From positions 218,925 through 282,924 of the forward strand of contig KN832886.1 of assembly GCA_000827325.1 (NCBI GenBank): 64,000 nt of DNA. The letters are read 5' to 3'. The translations under genes were made by a program, and so were the position numbers. Of this stretch, positions 33,601 to 44,284 are shown one piece after another (positions within the stretch are counted from its first letter, which is position 1; every line of letters begins with the position of its first letter). The notes beneath the pieces were generated by a model that saw only the letters and a list, made by a program, of their open reading frames with translations, had not been told where the DNA came from and did not search any database. The DNA comes from Oidiodendron maius Zn. Its lineage: Eukaryota > Ascomycota > Leotiomycetes > Myxotrichaceae.

Positions 33601-34848
33601 GCACGGTGACGAGTCTAGTCATGGAGGATGTGGTCGTGAACCGGTACGCAACCTTGCTACGGACGCATGTGGTGCGTGCGAGCCAGAAGGCGTTATCCAG
33701 TACGATAGTGTTTGCCACCAGCGACTCCATTGAGCTGCTCTGCCAAGCGCTAGTGTTTTGGTATGGTGGGAGATTAATGGCAAGTCATGAGTACAACACC
33801 ATCAAATTCTTCGTCGTTTACATGGCGGTGATTCATGGCAGCCAGGCAGCGGGGATGTGGTTCAGTTTCAGCCCGAATATCGCTGAAGCGGCTGCTGCCT
33901 CAAATAGAATTATAAGTTTAAGACCTCCGACAGCTATCGTGGGCACACCGACATCGCCCGCATTCCACACCAAGGCTGAGGGCATGGGCATCGAATTTAG
34001 GGACGTCCATTTTACGTATAAAGGTCGATCAATCCCCGCGCTCAAGGGATTGAATTTGAAAATCCAGCCGGGGCAGTTCGCAGCGCTTGTTGGGGCTTCA
34101 GGATCTGGGAAATCGACTATTGTCAGCCTGCTCGAGAGATTTTACGATCCAGACTCTGGAACAATTTTTTGTGGCGGGCAAGACATCACGTCCGGTAGTA
34201 TGAAGACGTACAGAAGTCATCTCTCCCTGGTTACGCAAGAGTCGACACTTTACCAAGGGACGATTAAAGAGAACGTGAGCTTAAGCGTGGGCTATGCACA
34301 TGCAACAGATGAGGCAATTGAGGAAGCTTGTAAAGAAGCACAAATCCACGATTTCATTATATCTTTGCCAGACGGGTATGCAACTAAGGTTGGGCCGAAG
34401 GCGGTACAGCTTAGCGGAGGCCAGCGTCAGCGATTGGCCCTTGCTAGGGCTTTCTTAAGGAAGTCCAAGATTCTCTTGCTTGATGAAGCAACATCAAGTA
34501 TAGACTCGGAAGCTGAGAAGCTGGTGCAAGAGGCAATAGAGCGGGTCGCCGGAGATGGACAACAAACTGTCGTTGCTGTGGCTCATCGGTTGGCGACTAT
34601 CCAAAATGCTGCTAGTACGTCCCTGCCCAGAATGCTAATATCCAGCGCTATCTAACAGAAAAATAGTCATATTCGTTATCAGCAGTGGCAGAGTGCTTGA
34701 GGAGGGTAACCATCAAGAACTTTTGAAGAGAAAAGGCCTGTATTATCAGATGGTAGGTTCGGCACACTACACGAACTCCGATCTTCAGCTAACATATGAA
34801 AGTGTCAAGAACAAGCGCTGTAGTCTCGTATCAAATCGCTTAAAATAA
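30700..34848 (+). CDS. Full-size ABC transporter, MDR (ABCB) type
   Basis: Predicted 1308-aa plasma-membrane multidrug exporter with TMD1-NBD1-TMD2-NBD2. Exons: 30700-30771, 30832-30909, 30971-31743, 31793-34614 and 34667-34848. Junction choice is supported by the family pattern RIISFGTYFDF...AIGAGTAMPLMFIIFGRL across introns 1 and 2, and by closure of the NBD2 end at NAAIIFVISSGRVLEEG. NBD1 has Walker A GPSGSGKST, signature LSGGQRQHLAIARS and Walker B ILILDEATSSID. NBD2 has GASGSGKST, LSGGQRQRLALARA and ILLLDEATSSID; both H-loops read AHRL. NBD1 carries an extra polar loop of about 30 residues after the Walker A helix, rich in Ser, Asp and Lys. It likely exports a xenobiotic or cluster metabolite. 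The last intron border and the C-terminal tail after YYQM are the least certain parts. Confidence 0.9.
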
Positions 34849-36141
34849 TTCAGATACCGGAATGAAACCAGCTTGCATTTGATTGCTGTAATAAAGCTAG
34901 GTATTTATACCTCGTGATGTTGTTGATATTGTTATGTGATTTAATATTTTATACTTCAGATTTACAGAGATGAAGTGTAAAGTTAAACATACAACAGTCT
35001 ATTTAATAAACCTCTATCTCCATCCATTTGTAAAAATGAGCTTTAGGATATGACAACTTATTTCTAAACTTCAGTCTATACTGAGCTTAGAAGCTGGCTC
35101 AACGGGAAATATATGGAAGCCTCACCCTTTAAGATGTGAAGAAATTAGGCTGCGGTTTCTGGGCAATAACAATCCCGAATACCCAATCACCATTGACGCC
35201 GTTAGCATAGAGATCCTGAAGTCCTTTATCATTTCCGAGGCCTTTTGCTGCGCAGTAATAGGGTCGGAATCCTTTTTCGAACGCATCATAGCGACTGGCA
35301 AGAGCTTTGATAGTCATTACCTCTTATTTCCGGTTACCACAAGTATAGCCCATCTCCTCATTATATACTTCTGAATCTAAATCCAGTTCTAAGCTAATTG
35401 AACCTTCTTTCCACCGCTGACTAGACCCAGAGGGGTGTCGCATAACTTGGGGTATTCTATATGATAGCGTATATGATAAGTAAGCCGGACATTTTCCTTA
35501 AGATACCACCCTTCTCATTAATTATAATACTGCAACATTAAGGATTAATTGTAGACTATAATCTTCCTTAAGGTAATTTGGCCCACTTTTCTAGAATGAT
35601 ATTGGCAGCAGAGAAGCTTCTCCACTGGCTGTATTCAGGGGGGCTTCATTTTCGGGGCCATACACTGTACTTGCTATATACTTATAATAGGTAATTTATA
35701 AGGTGCTTGGTCATTAATTAAGTATTAATTTTAAGACTAGAAGTATTTTAGCGATTCTCATCATTAATAATTTTCAATTTAAAGCTATTTAGAACTTATT
35801 TCTGCCCTAAGTATTAATTTTCTTAAATAGTAAAATGTTCCATCTGAACTCATTGTACTATCAACACAGTTATATTAATATGAAAGGTTATAGGCCCAGT
35901 AGCTAGCTTAATCATGCCTGTAATAAGGAGGCTTAGAAAGAACAGTACGTTTGCTAATTTTGCGTTCATATATTTAATAAGCTGTGCTTATTTAGAACTA
36001 ATGCAAACCTCGATGGCTGGATTCCTGGCGGACAAAAAGAAGGGGAAAAGGTCAGAGATGAGTCTACCGCTGTCACGGGGCGTACCTGCGTTTCAGTAGA
36101 CTGTAGTATTTCTAAATAATTGCTAATCCACATTCAACAGA
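34849..36141. other. AT-rich spacer
   Basis: Convergent 3' region between the ABC exporter and the unrecognised gene. It is very AT-rich at 35460-35900 with TTAAGG/CCTTAA repeats at about 35497 and 35569. A single small open frame is listed separately. Confidence 0.5.
35129..35317 (-). CDS. Small ORF, possible gene remnant
   Basis: A 62-codon ATG-started frame with protein-like composition, including GVNGDWVFGIVIAQKP near its end. It stands alone in AT-rich DNA. I do not recognise it. It could be the last exon of a decayed gene or a chance ORF. Confidence 0.2.
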   Translation of the reverse strand: MTIKALASRYDAFEKGFRPYYCAAKGLGNDKGLQDLYANGVNGDWVFGIVIAQKPQPNFFTS

Positions 36142-37939
36142 CTATAACTCGTCGAACGATAAGAAGAATCCAATTTCACTAATACGAGGAAGGTATACAA
36201 TACCAGACGAGGTTAGAGCTAACTTGCGTGGTTCAATACCGCGAGTTGCCAAATTCTCAGGAAACCAGACGGCACTCCGAGTGTATAGGATCCTAGGAGT
36301 ACTCTTCTTCTCCATAGGAGCCTCGTCAAATTCTAAGGTAGGCGTCTTCTCCACGCCATTCGTCCTAGACTCATTTACCAGTCTAATTCCTTGTAGATGA
36401 TTTAAGTACTCTTGGGGTGGTTCAAATTCGAGGCTATATTCTGTATCAATCTCTTCCTCTATGCCAGCTTTGAAATTACGCTCCACGATGCTGACTTGAG
36501 CATGCTTATTCTCCTTACGGAGTCGATTTTCAAGCGAGGTGCGTTCTGCCTCCGTCAAGTTAAGCAAGTCTTTGCATCTCTTCTGATCAAAGTCATATAG
36601 AAAGAGAATATTGCCATGTATCCCGTACGGCTGTATCCCTAACGGCGACTTGACTGAGAATTTTATGAACCTTTCATCCTCATCTTCGATCATAAGAGAG
36701 ACGAGGACTCGGCTGTTGGAGATGGAAGGGAGCCTTGGACTGATTGTCCCCTCTATGGTCCTCGTTACATGAGGATGATCCCAGAATTGATGTAATTCGT
36801 CCTGGTCCCAGAACCCAAGCGGTCTCGGTTCGGACTAAAACAATTTTGTTCTTAGCTTGACAAAGATTAGCTTATAAGAGACGCTTACATGAATCTCTCC
36901 GGTTAATAGCTCATTCTTGACAACGGTGAATCTACCACCATGATGGTGATAATTTACCAGGATGGGATTTGGAGCCGAAGAACCCGGGCTTGCGACAACC
37001 CCGATATCGTCACCCATCTCGAAATTTTCTCCGTGGCTGAAAGTGCGATCTGTGCCTTCTGGATCGCTGATAGCAAAAGATTTTAGAAGCGCTGAGGGCC
37101 TACTGAATCCACGTTGTATACGTCCGCCTATGGCGAGGTGGGTATCGCAAACGAGTTGAAAGTCAGCCTCATGCTAATGAACAAAATGCTTTGGTAAGAA
37201 CTAGTTCAATACCGTGTTTAGGGGTTTGGCTTACGACCATCGGAGCTGTCTCGATCTGTGGAATCGAAACAACATTCAGAACCTCCGTTTCAAAATTCCA
37301 GACAAGGATTTGATCTCCCGTAAGTCTTCTAATTTCTGCTGGGAAGGGACCAGGAATATTATCAACCCGTATAACCGGACTGGGATTTCCAGCGAGAAAA
37401 TAATCCGGATTTGGCTCACGACCTGAGCTGATACAGATGGCGATTGCGTGTTCAGTGATGACGAGATCGCCATATGCGGCAGCTGCGTCGGCCGTTATTT
37501 GCTTTAAGATAGCTCCATGCCAGTTGTGAATCCGAAGTGTTATGCTTTTCGTCCTGGGTACCGCAAGTCAGGGCGGGCTTTATAGTAATTTCACTCTTGA
37601 AACAAACCGTTGGGTAAACTCTAATGTAGCGAATCCTGCATTACCCAGCAATAATGATGCACGATGAACCGCATATGGAAGTGTAATTATCTTGACAAAT
37701 GCAGCCGTCGAAACCCCAGTTGATATTGCTTGGCGTAAGTTGGCCAAATAAATGGAAGTAGAGTGCTCCTTCGGTCCACCCACGGTGAACGCGCGCAAGA
37801 CTTGATCGTCCAAAACACTATATGTGCCTGGAGGGTCGAACGAAATTGAATTTGTAGAAGCCTGTTCAATGAGAGAATCATTTGTGGGCCATGCCAGAGT
37901 GACAACTTTGCCAGTTTTACCACTCAACCAGCTCATCAT
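36142..37939 (-). CDS. Unrecognised 538-aa protein
   Basis: Four exons on the minus strand join cleanly: 37939-37620, 37553-37235, 37173-36889 and 36834-36142, with GT-AG introns of 54-66 bp in consistent phases. The long coherent frames and clean splice sites argue for a real gene. The protein has no TM segment and no signal peptide. It is rich in short beta-like stretches (AAAAYGDLVITEHAIAICIS, LTGDQILVWNFETEVLNVVS), which could be propeller blades of the type seen in some fungal F-box/WD-like proteins, but no complete repeat is visible. The C-terminal third is charged (EKKSTPR, DEDERF). It sits between an exporter and a 7-TM gene with no sign of a catalytic motif. Function not assigned. 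The ATG may not be the true start if an upstream exon exists. Confidence 0.6.
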
Positions 37940-38909
37940 GGACTATAATGACAAGTAAGGAGTTATGCACTTCTGGAGAAAAGCTGTTGCAACTGTTCGA
38001 TCAGTGTACACAGAAAATTTAGGACTTTCAAGCTTAATTAGGCCAAGAGCGTCGACGAGAGATTCGCACCAACAGGACTTGCTATTTATCTCACCTGCTG
38101 GAAGTCAGAAAGCACAATTTAGAATTACTAAGCATACTATCTGTTTCTAATCCATCTTATCATAACCTAACGTCATTAATCTTAGCGTCTGTGTCTGGAT
38201 GCCCCATACGTAACGGATTTATGCCTCACTCGAAACACTTGCGCGCTCACTGCACAAAATACGACACGAGAAGTGCTATTAGACATGAGTTTGGTTTTAA
38301 GATATCGGTGCTAATGGCTTGAAAGCTAATATGTATGAGGTTAGGCGAGAGGAAGACCATATTCTATAAACGGATAGTGTATTGCCAGCCCGCTAGCTCA
38401 ATTTTGGATCACTGCACTAAGGAAGGAATTTCGCTGAGTTCCTGAGGTAATTAATTCTGGCTTAAGAGTTGCATTTAAAAATATGAGCGAGTCAATTGAC
38501 TGATAGTTACTTGCTTGTGAGTTGTGGTATTGAGGGGTAATTGACTTAATTCACACTTCATTTATGGGATTGTAATTAAACAGACTGAAGAATTCACCAA
38601 TGACTTAACAGCTACCCAGCCTACCCTATTTAAAAACTGTTGTGTGGAGCGAGTGTAGGGCAAAAAAAATACTGTATTCGCAAAATTCATAAATATACTA
38701 CCTAATTTTGATTTGCCTAGCATATCTGCACAGCTTCAATAAAACCACGTCCATAAAGAATCCCATATGATTGCCCAATGGCAGTAAAATATCGCTCTCT
38801 GCGTCATAAATTTAAATTAGGCACATGAAGTCAAGTTCCATTTAAATGAACGGATGCAGCGAAGTCTATGGGCATAATTATGAGACGATTGCGCTTAACG
38901 TAGCCTTCG
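37940..38909. other. AT-rich spacer, no gene seen
   Basis: Very AT-rich DNA with frequent stops in all frames. An additional 5' exon of the 538-aa gene could lie in 37.95-38.16 kb, but I cannot support one. Confidence 0.4.
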
Positions 38910-40061
38910 TCAGGCTGATGCTGCCTCCATATCACTAGCAGTCTTTGGCGGGGACCAAGCACGGCGAAGGAAGATCGAGAGAGAGGGAAGATTAGCACTG
39001 AAGACGCCAACTTGCACTTCGGAGGCAGACCACAGGCCGGGTCCAACGTTAGTCCCTAAACGCAGCATGAGAAAGAATTCAAGTGAATCTCACTCTTTAT
39101 AGGGCCTATTATGATTCAAAAGCGCGATTACTTACAAGTAATATCCTGTGGGTTGATAAGGTGTAGTGAAAATAGGCGACAAAAACTAATAACGCAGACG
39201 CTGCTGTACTTGAGCTTTCGAGTATACACTAGGAGTCTCACACTTACCATCCACCTACGAAGAAAACAATGGAGAGCTGAACTTTCTTCTTGGTCGTCAT
39301 TTTCAGGTTCCATAATACTGGCATCGGCATGGTTACGAGTACCACGTCCGTGAGCAGTCCCAACACCGCAGCAGCCAGATAGAATTCATTCCTGTTAATA
39401 CAGTGTATTGCGGCGGCTGGGTGCCAAAATGAGTACACTGGATAGCACTGCAAAATAAACGTCACAATGCATGTAATAAAGTAGCAGATTATAAAGGCGG
39501 CCATAGCGCAGACCACTCTCCGGAAGGTTGTGGAAGGGAACATTCGCCAGTAGAATAAGAGGACGGAAAGTTTAACGGTAGTGGAGGCACAGATCCAGGA
39601 TATTTGTCCAGTAAAGAAAACCTTGCAAGGAGTTAGAAGAATTGAAATCCTAAAGGTTGCGTAGTTGAAATAGCTTACCTTCTGGTAGGAAGTGACTTGC
39701 ACGGGGGATAGCTCCCAGACATGTTTACCAAACCCGTACAACAGCGCTGTCAGGTCGGAATTTTAGAGAAGAACGCGACATAACGATGAAGCAAATCTTA
39801 GAGTCCATACCTACAAAGTGGCAAATACATGTAACGGTGGCAATAGACTGATAACATAGTAAGCGTCGAAGATTTCCAATATAGTTAAGTGTTAAGGCTT
39901 ACTACTCCAACAGCCATGAAATAGTCATCAAACCATAATTTCGCCTTTGAGACTCTCCGTGCATAAAAACGGAGAATTGTGGATGAAATTCCAAGGAAAA
40001 GGACGAATGTATCGATAGCAATAAGCAATCGCTCGTAGTATGTTAGACCATTAGACGCCAT
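38910..40061 (-). CDS. SAT4/Pth11-like 7-TM membrane protein 2 (short)
   Basis: Predicted 283-aa rhodopsin-domain protein in six exons: 40061-39903, 39847-39811, 39746-39679, 39621-39248, 39203-39136 and 39055-38910; their sum is in frame. Family hallmarks: RRVSKAKLWFDDYFMAV after helix 1, LLYGFGKHVWEL in the first loop, FTGQISWICASTTVKLSVLLFYWRMF for helix 3, and DITWTNVGPGLWSASEVQVG followed by ANLPSL. It stops soon after LPSL, about 60-100 residues shorter than typical members, so the cytosolic tail is nearly absent. The small exons make the model less certain than the first SAT4 gene. An orphan receptor-like protein; ligand unknown. It has little similarity to 7-TM protein 1 beyond the family pattern. 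Confidence 0.75.
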
Positions 40062-41441
40062 AGGTTAATACCAGGCGACTTAATATAGTTAGTCGATTGC
40101 AAATATCTGTCGACTGGTAACTTTAAGATCTAGAGATAACTGGGACTAATTTTTCAGTACAGGTGGACATCTGTATGAACACAACGGATAACTTTGGTAT
40201 ATAACAGCACCCCGCAGCGAATCCGAATGCTTTTATTAGAATGGCTACATTATATGTTGTACTCCCACTCACCATTCTGCTTTGTGCAAGGAGAAACCCC
40301 ATATGCATCGCAATTTAAATCAGCCGCATGTCCATCCGCGTACCTGAACCGTAGACATCTCTCCATTGCGGCGCATAGTGCAGTAAGATGCGAATTGTCG
40401 GAGCTGCTCGTACTCTCCTCGGTTGCAATTGGTTATAACCAAAGAAGCTTCAGCCCCGCATGAAAAGGCTGCCGGCCACCACTTGATGCTGAGTATTCCC
40501 CCGCCGTTCATCCCATATACGATCAGCAACACTTCAACTCAAGATGGAGATCCATCTCCAGTGAAGAAGAACATAGAAACAGTTCCATCTTACGTACATA
40601 TAATTGTCGTGGCCCCCCGGGGCCTTACATAATAAAAACAAAACTTGAAATCCTCTTTCATGCCATCTAACCGAGATACCAATAACACATGTAGGGATAC
40701 TTATTGGCATATGATCTCTCCGCTAAAGGATGAAGAGGGGCAGGCAATAGAAGTGCGGGGGCTGAAAATTAGGCTAAATATAATAGGAGCTAACCTTGAA
40801 TTCGAGAAAGACACCCTGGGTTCTACAGCGGATGAGAGTTTCAAGCTCATTAGTGTTATGCAAGTAAGGCGGGCCGATCCCCTGCGTATGTTATAAATAT
40901 TCGTTGGAGGTGTCATAGCTCCATAGCCTCCCCCGCATTAATTCACCATCGTAGCATCGTCGGCAGTTTCTTTCAATGTTACCTCTAACCACATAACATT
41001 CTGGCCCCAGTACTCTTCGGCGCTCAGCATAACGTGGCATTGCTAGCCCAAGATGTTTCCTTTGTTTCATGTAGACTCGATTTTGAGATCTTAGCTTGAG
41101 TTTCGGAGGGGACTCGATGATTTACCGATGGTGGTCAGCAGCCGCACAAACCCAGGCACCACTAAAGTCGGCTTCTAGTAGGCCACAATAACGGATCCCG
41201 GTACAGAAGCAAAAATAGCAACTATCGCACCTGATACTAGTATTCTTATTTCCAATGTGTAGAAAAACTGATCGTAAAGAAACTCTCAAACACTATCCGT
41301 GCTAAATCGCACTCTTTTGGCAGTAAGAACTCACACTGCAGGCCTGTGAAGTATAAACCAGCCTACTCACGGGCGACTACAATACTACTTCATGCTTTAA
41401 ATATTGACTAATTCGATCCAAATACACAGCCCGTCTCCATA
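40062..41441. other. Spacer, no gene supported
   Basis: Mixed-composition DNA between two minus-strand genes. An open plus-strand frame of about 80 codons at 40.65-40.90 kb begins at a TTG, or an ATG at 40660, and shows no motif. I do not call it a gene. Confidence 0.4.
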
Positions 41442-42638
41442 CTATGTTACCTTGGCTTGTTTTATTTGGTACATAGCATATGGAACCTTGTGAAGAAAGG
41501 CACCATAGACCATCAGCAACACTTGATTACTAACATACAGTCCAGAGACAAGCCCTACCACTGTTAAGCCGAACCAAGCCCACGGTCTCTGTCCCAGCCA
41601 CATTAAAGCAGGAGCGTCCGCTTGGTGCCAGGAGCTGCTCTCGAGATCGGTGATGTACGGTGTCAATTGAGCCGAATTAACGACTTGTATAGTCGCCGAC
41701 GGCATTGAAGGTTGTTGAAGCAAGTAGTCCTTCACAACCCAGGTTATGAAGAAAGGTCCAGCGGCTATCATAATGTTACAATAGGGTTGCAATCGAGCCC
41801 AGGGCCTGGTTATATCCTAAAAAATCGGTAGTTTGGAGATGGCCGCTGCAAAGGCTGGATGTCTTGCGGACGTTATCATAAAATCGTTGCTTACGCCCGT
41901 TGGCACTGTGGATTTGAACACAGCGGTGTGTAGCGGTGTGTAAGATTTAACTTGATCCAGCGGGAAAGTCGCATTACAAAAGGTATCCATATCGAGGTAT
42001 ATTCCCCCGTAGTGATGGAGAATAAAATAGCGAATAGAGTCTGCACGTTGGATTGGAAGAGCGTAGTTATTCCAGCGATCCAGAAACCAGGGGTATTCCG
42101 AAGCGAGAAAGTTACGAGATAACTCATCAGTCCATAGCTAAATGCAATCAGTGAGCGTGGAACTGCATATCTACAAGGAATCAAGCTTTCTATGCAAATA
42201 GCCCTCTCCAAGTGAGCATACCTTGTACTCAAAGCCGACATAAGCTTCTTTACAGCTGTGTTGGGAACGGACCCATTTATTGGGGATTGCTTGACTGGCC
42301 GAAGTCTGGTGTAAAATTCGTGGTATAATTTATCGTCTTAGGTGTTGCCCTGCTTCTAGGGTATATTGGGATAGAGCAACTCGAGGCCCAAATAGCTCCT
42401 CATTCCTTCGTAACACAGAAATGAGTGGCTCAAAAAGAATCAACGGCCGTCCCACGATGATCAGGTTAACTAGGAGCAAGAAAGCGGCACCCTTTCTCAA
42501 TCTCAGGAACTGGAGCCATCTTTTAAGCCGCCTCCGACCACAGATAGAGGTAGATACTGATCCAGATTCTAGACGCTCCTCATCATATATTGTCATTCCA
42601 GTGGTTAAATGGCGGATAGATTGCGATTTGGTCGCCAT
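41442..42638 (-). pseudogene. GT32 (Och1/MIPC-synthase-like) glycosyltransferase with in-frame stops
   Basis: Clear GT32 features in order: a cytosolic leader with a TM anchor (AAFLLLVNLIIVG), IIPRILHQTS with W and SC motifs, an intron at 42221-42138, then LWTDELSRNFLASEYPWFLD, IQRADSIRYFILHHYGG and IYLDMDT with the DxD catalytic motif. GVSNDFMITSARHPAF, NIMIAAGPFF and a C-terminal TM region follow. Two stops break the frame: TAA at 42330-42332, directly before IIPRILHQT, and TAG at 41817-41819 after KLPIF. No splice pair removes the first while keeping the HQT motif. A GT-AG intron at 41894-41817 (78 nt, phase 0) could remove the second, but it would also delete the conserved GVSNDFM block. 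Both stops differ from Gln codons by one C-to-T change. A working gene would add a sugar to a lipid or glycan in the Golgi. Confidence 0.65.
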
Positions 42639-43602
42639 TTCAACGAGAGAGTTGAGTGTCTCAAGCGCGTGCTGTATTTACGGGCATCACCGCCATTGTC
42701 TTCCCCCCTTGTCGAAGGCCACATACAAATCCACGCGGAACTTTGAGGGTGCTGCGCTATTCACTACTCGTGTACGTAGTACTACGTAGTATAAACTTAA
42801 ATTTCCCGTGCAAGTCGGATCTGCAACACTAGCTTGGCTAGTTTAATGATCATAGCTAGCCACATGTTGTGATCTGCAAAGCTCCAGCCAGACGTGCCCA
42901 TGTTCCTACAACAGGTATGATTCCTGTCTAACAGCAAACATGGTACTGGAACAGAGAACTCCCATCAACTGCTATCAACTCCGGCATACTGAATAGATAT
43001 CCGAAGGCATTCTTGTATGGAAGTTTCGACATTTGCGGCGGAGTCAACCACTTATGGAGTTGGGCTGCAATGAGTTCAGACGCCCCAATCGGTGGCGTGT
43101 CAATTTGGTCTGCTATGTTTGATCGGCAAATGTCAATTATTAGGTCATTATGGGGCGGAAAAGAGGTTAGGGTCCCGACAGGTCAGGGCGGTCCACCGAA
43201 AGAAGACCACGTAGTAGAATAGAGGGATTTGCAAGCTAATAGGATGTGAACGTCGCAAGCATAGGGTGCAATTAAGCAAATTGAAGTAGCCTGTGTGTCT
43301 CAGAAATATAGATTTTTTTCTTTTTTTTTGCAGCGAAGCGGGAAAGAGCGCTCGTTATCCTGATTCGTTCGATCAGGTGACTTATGTGGTTAACATGGAA
43401 AGGCTGTGGTGTCTGGGTTCGTTGTCACGGTCTGGGGACAATCGTTCGTCCCTGCATGGATTCTCTACGCTCTCTTAATATGGCAAGCTTTTATGAGTAA
43501 TGAATATCTTTTAGTATATCTCTCAATGCCTGTGTACCACCCCAGTATTATGTGACCTGCTCTCCTCGACATTTTCATTCTTGAGAGATCTAAAGACGAA
43601 AG
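42639..43602. other. Divergent spacer between two GT32 genes
   Basis: Contains a near-perfect palindrome at about 42774-42790 (ACGTAGTACTACGTAG). Short ORFs on the plus strand lack motifs. No gene called. Confidence 0.45.
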
Positions 43603-44169
43603 ATGAGAAATAGGTTTATTTTAGGGCTTATCGCAATAATCGGTTTCTTTATAAGTCTTGCCATACATCAACACCTTCGTGTCTTACGCGACATTGTCCA
43701 TACTTATTCTACCTTCTACCCACTCCTCCAAAGTCATGCCGGCCTATTATATAAATATCCGGCGCCGATAGCAAGAACTGGTCAGACACCCAGGATTATC
43801 CACCAAGTCGCCCTCGGCAATGTCAACATGGCTAAGTACCAGGATAGCATCAAGGGTTGTCGTGCCCTCCATCCTGGCTGGAAATTTAATCTTTGGACAG
43901 ATAGAAATGGTACTGCCTTCATGGCTGAGCACTATCCTGAAATACTGCCTCACTACCTTGGCTACCACCAGAACATTCAGCGCGCCAACGTCTTGCGGTA
44001 CGGTGTTCTTCATTTGTATGGTGGAGTTTACTTTGACCTCGACATTACGTGCCTGATGCCTCTCGACCAAACTCCACTCGTAGATCTTCCATTTGTGACA
44101 CCCGGAGCACGCGGTTCTGGCATAATCCTTCGCGTGTGCAGGGGCCACAGTCTCTGGGTTATGTTATAA
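43603..44169 (+). pseudogene. Truncated GT32 glycosyltransferase
   Basis: A 188-codon ATG-started frame with a type II membrane anchor (FILGLIAIIGFFISLAI). RIIHQVALG follows, then CRALHPGWKFNLWTDRNG, YHQNIQRANVLRYGVLHLYG and VYFDLDITC with the DxD motif. It then ends in GHSLWVML, where full-length relatives continue for another 100-150 residues with the GVSND and C-terminal membrane parts. The downstream DNA holds a TAG microsatellite and then the MFS gene, so the rest is missing. The sequence upstream of the stop (PGARGSG) also looks shortened against the family. An unseen intron near the end cannot be excluded. It lies head-to-head with the other broken GT32 gene, suggesting a divergent duplicated pair. 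Confidence 0.6.
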
Positions 44170-44198
44170 CCGAGGCGAAAACGGCCAACCCTTATTCC

Positions 44199-44224
44199 AG
44201 TAGTAGTAGTAGTAGTAGTAGTAG
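44199..44224 (+). repeat. (TAG)n microsatellite
   Basis: About eight perfect TAG units just past the truncated end of the GT32 frame. Expansion here may mark the point where the 3' part was lost. Confidence 0.85.
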
Positions 44225-44284
44225 CCATGTCATCAAGCGTGATGATATATTGAGATCCTGAACGCGGTCTCTTCTTCTCATTAC

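Noticed and set aside
40645-40896. An 83-codon plus-strand frame
   Set aside because: Begins at TTG, no motif, and no flanking exon with a matching phase.
41442-42241. Two separate minus-strand genes here
   Set aside because: The conserved GT32 blocks follow one another in a single frame around one intron and a stop, so they are parts of one broken gene.
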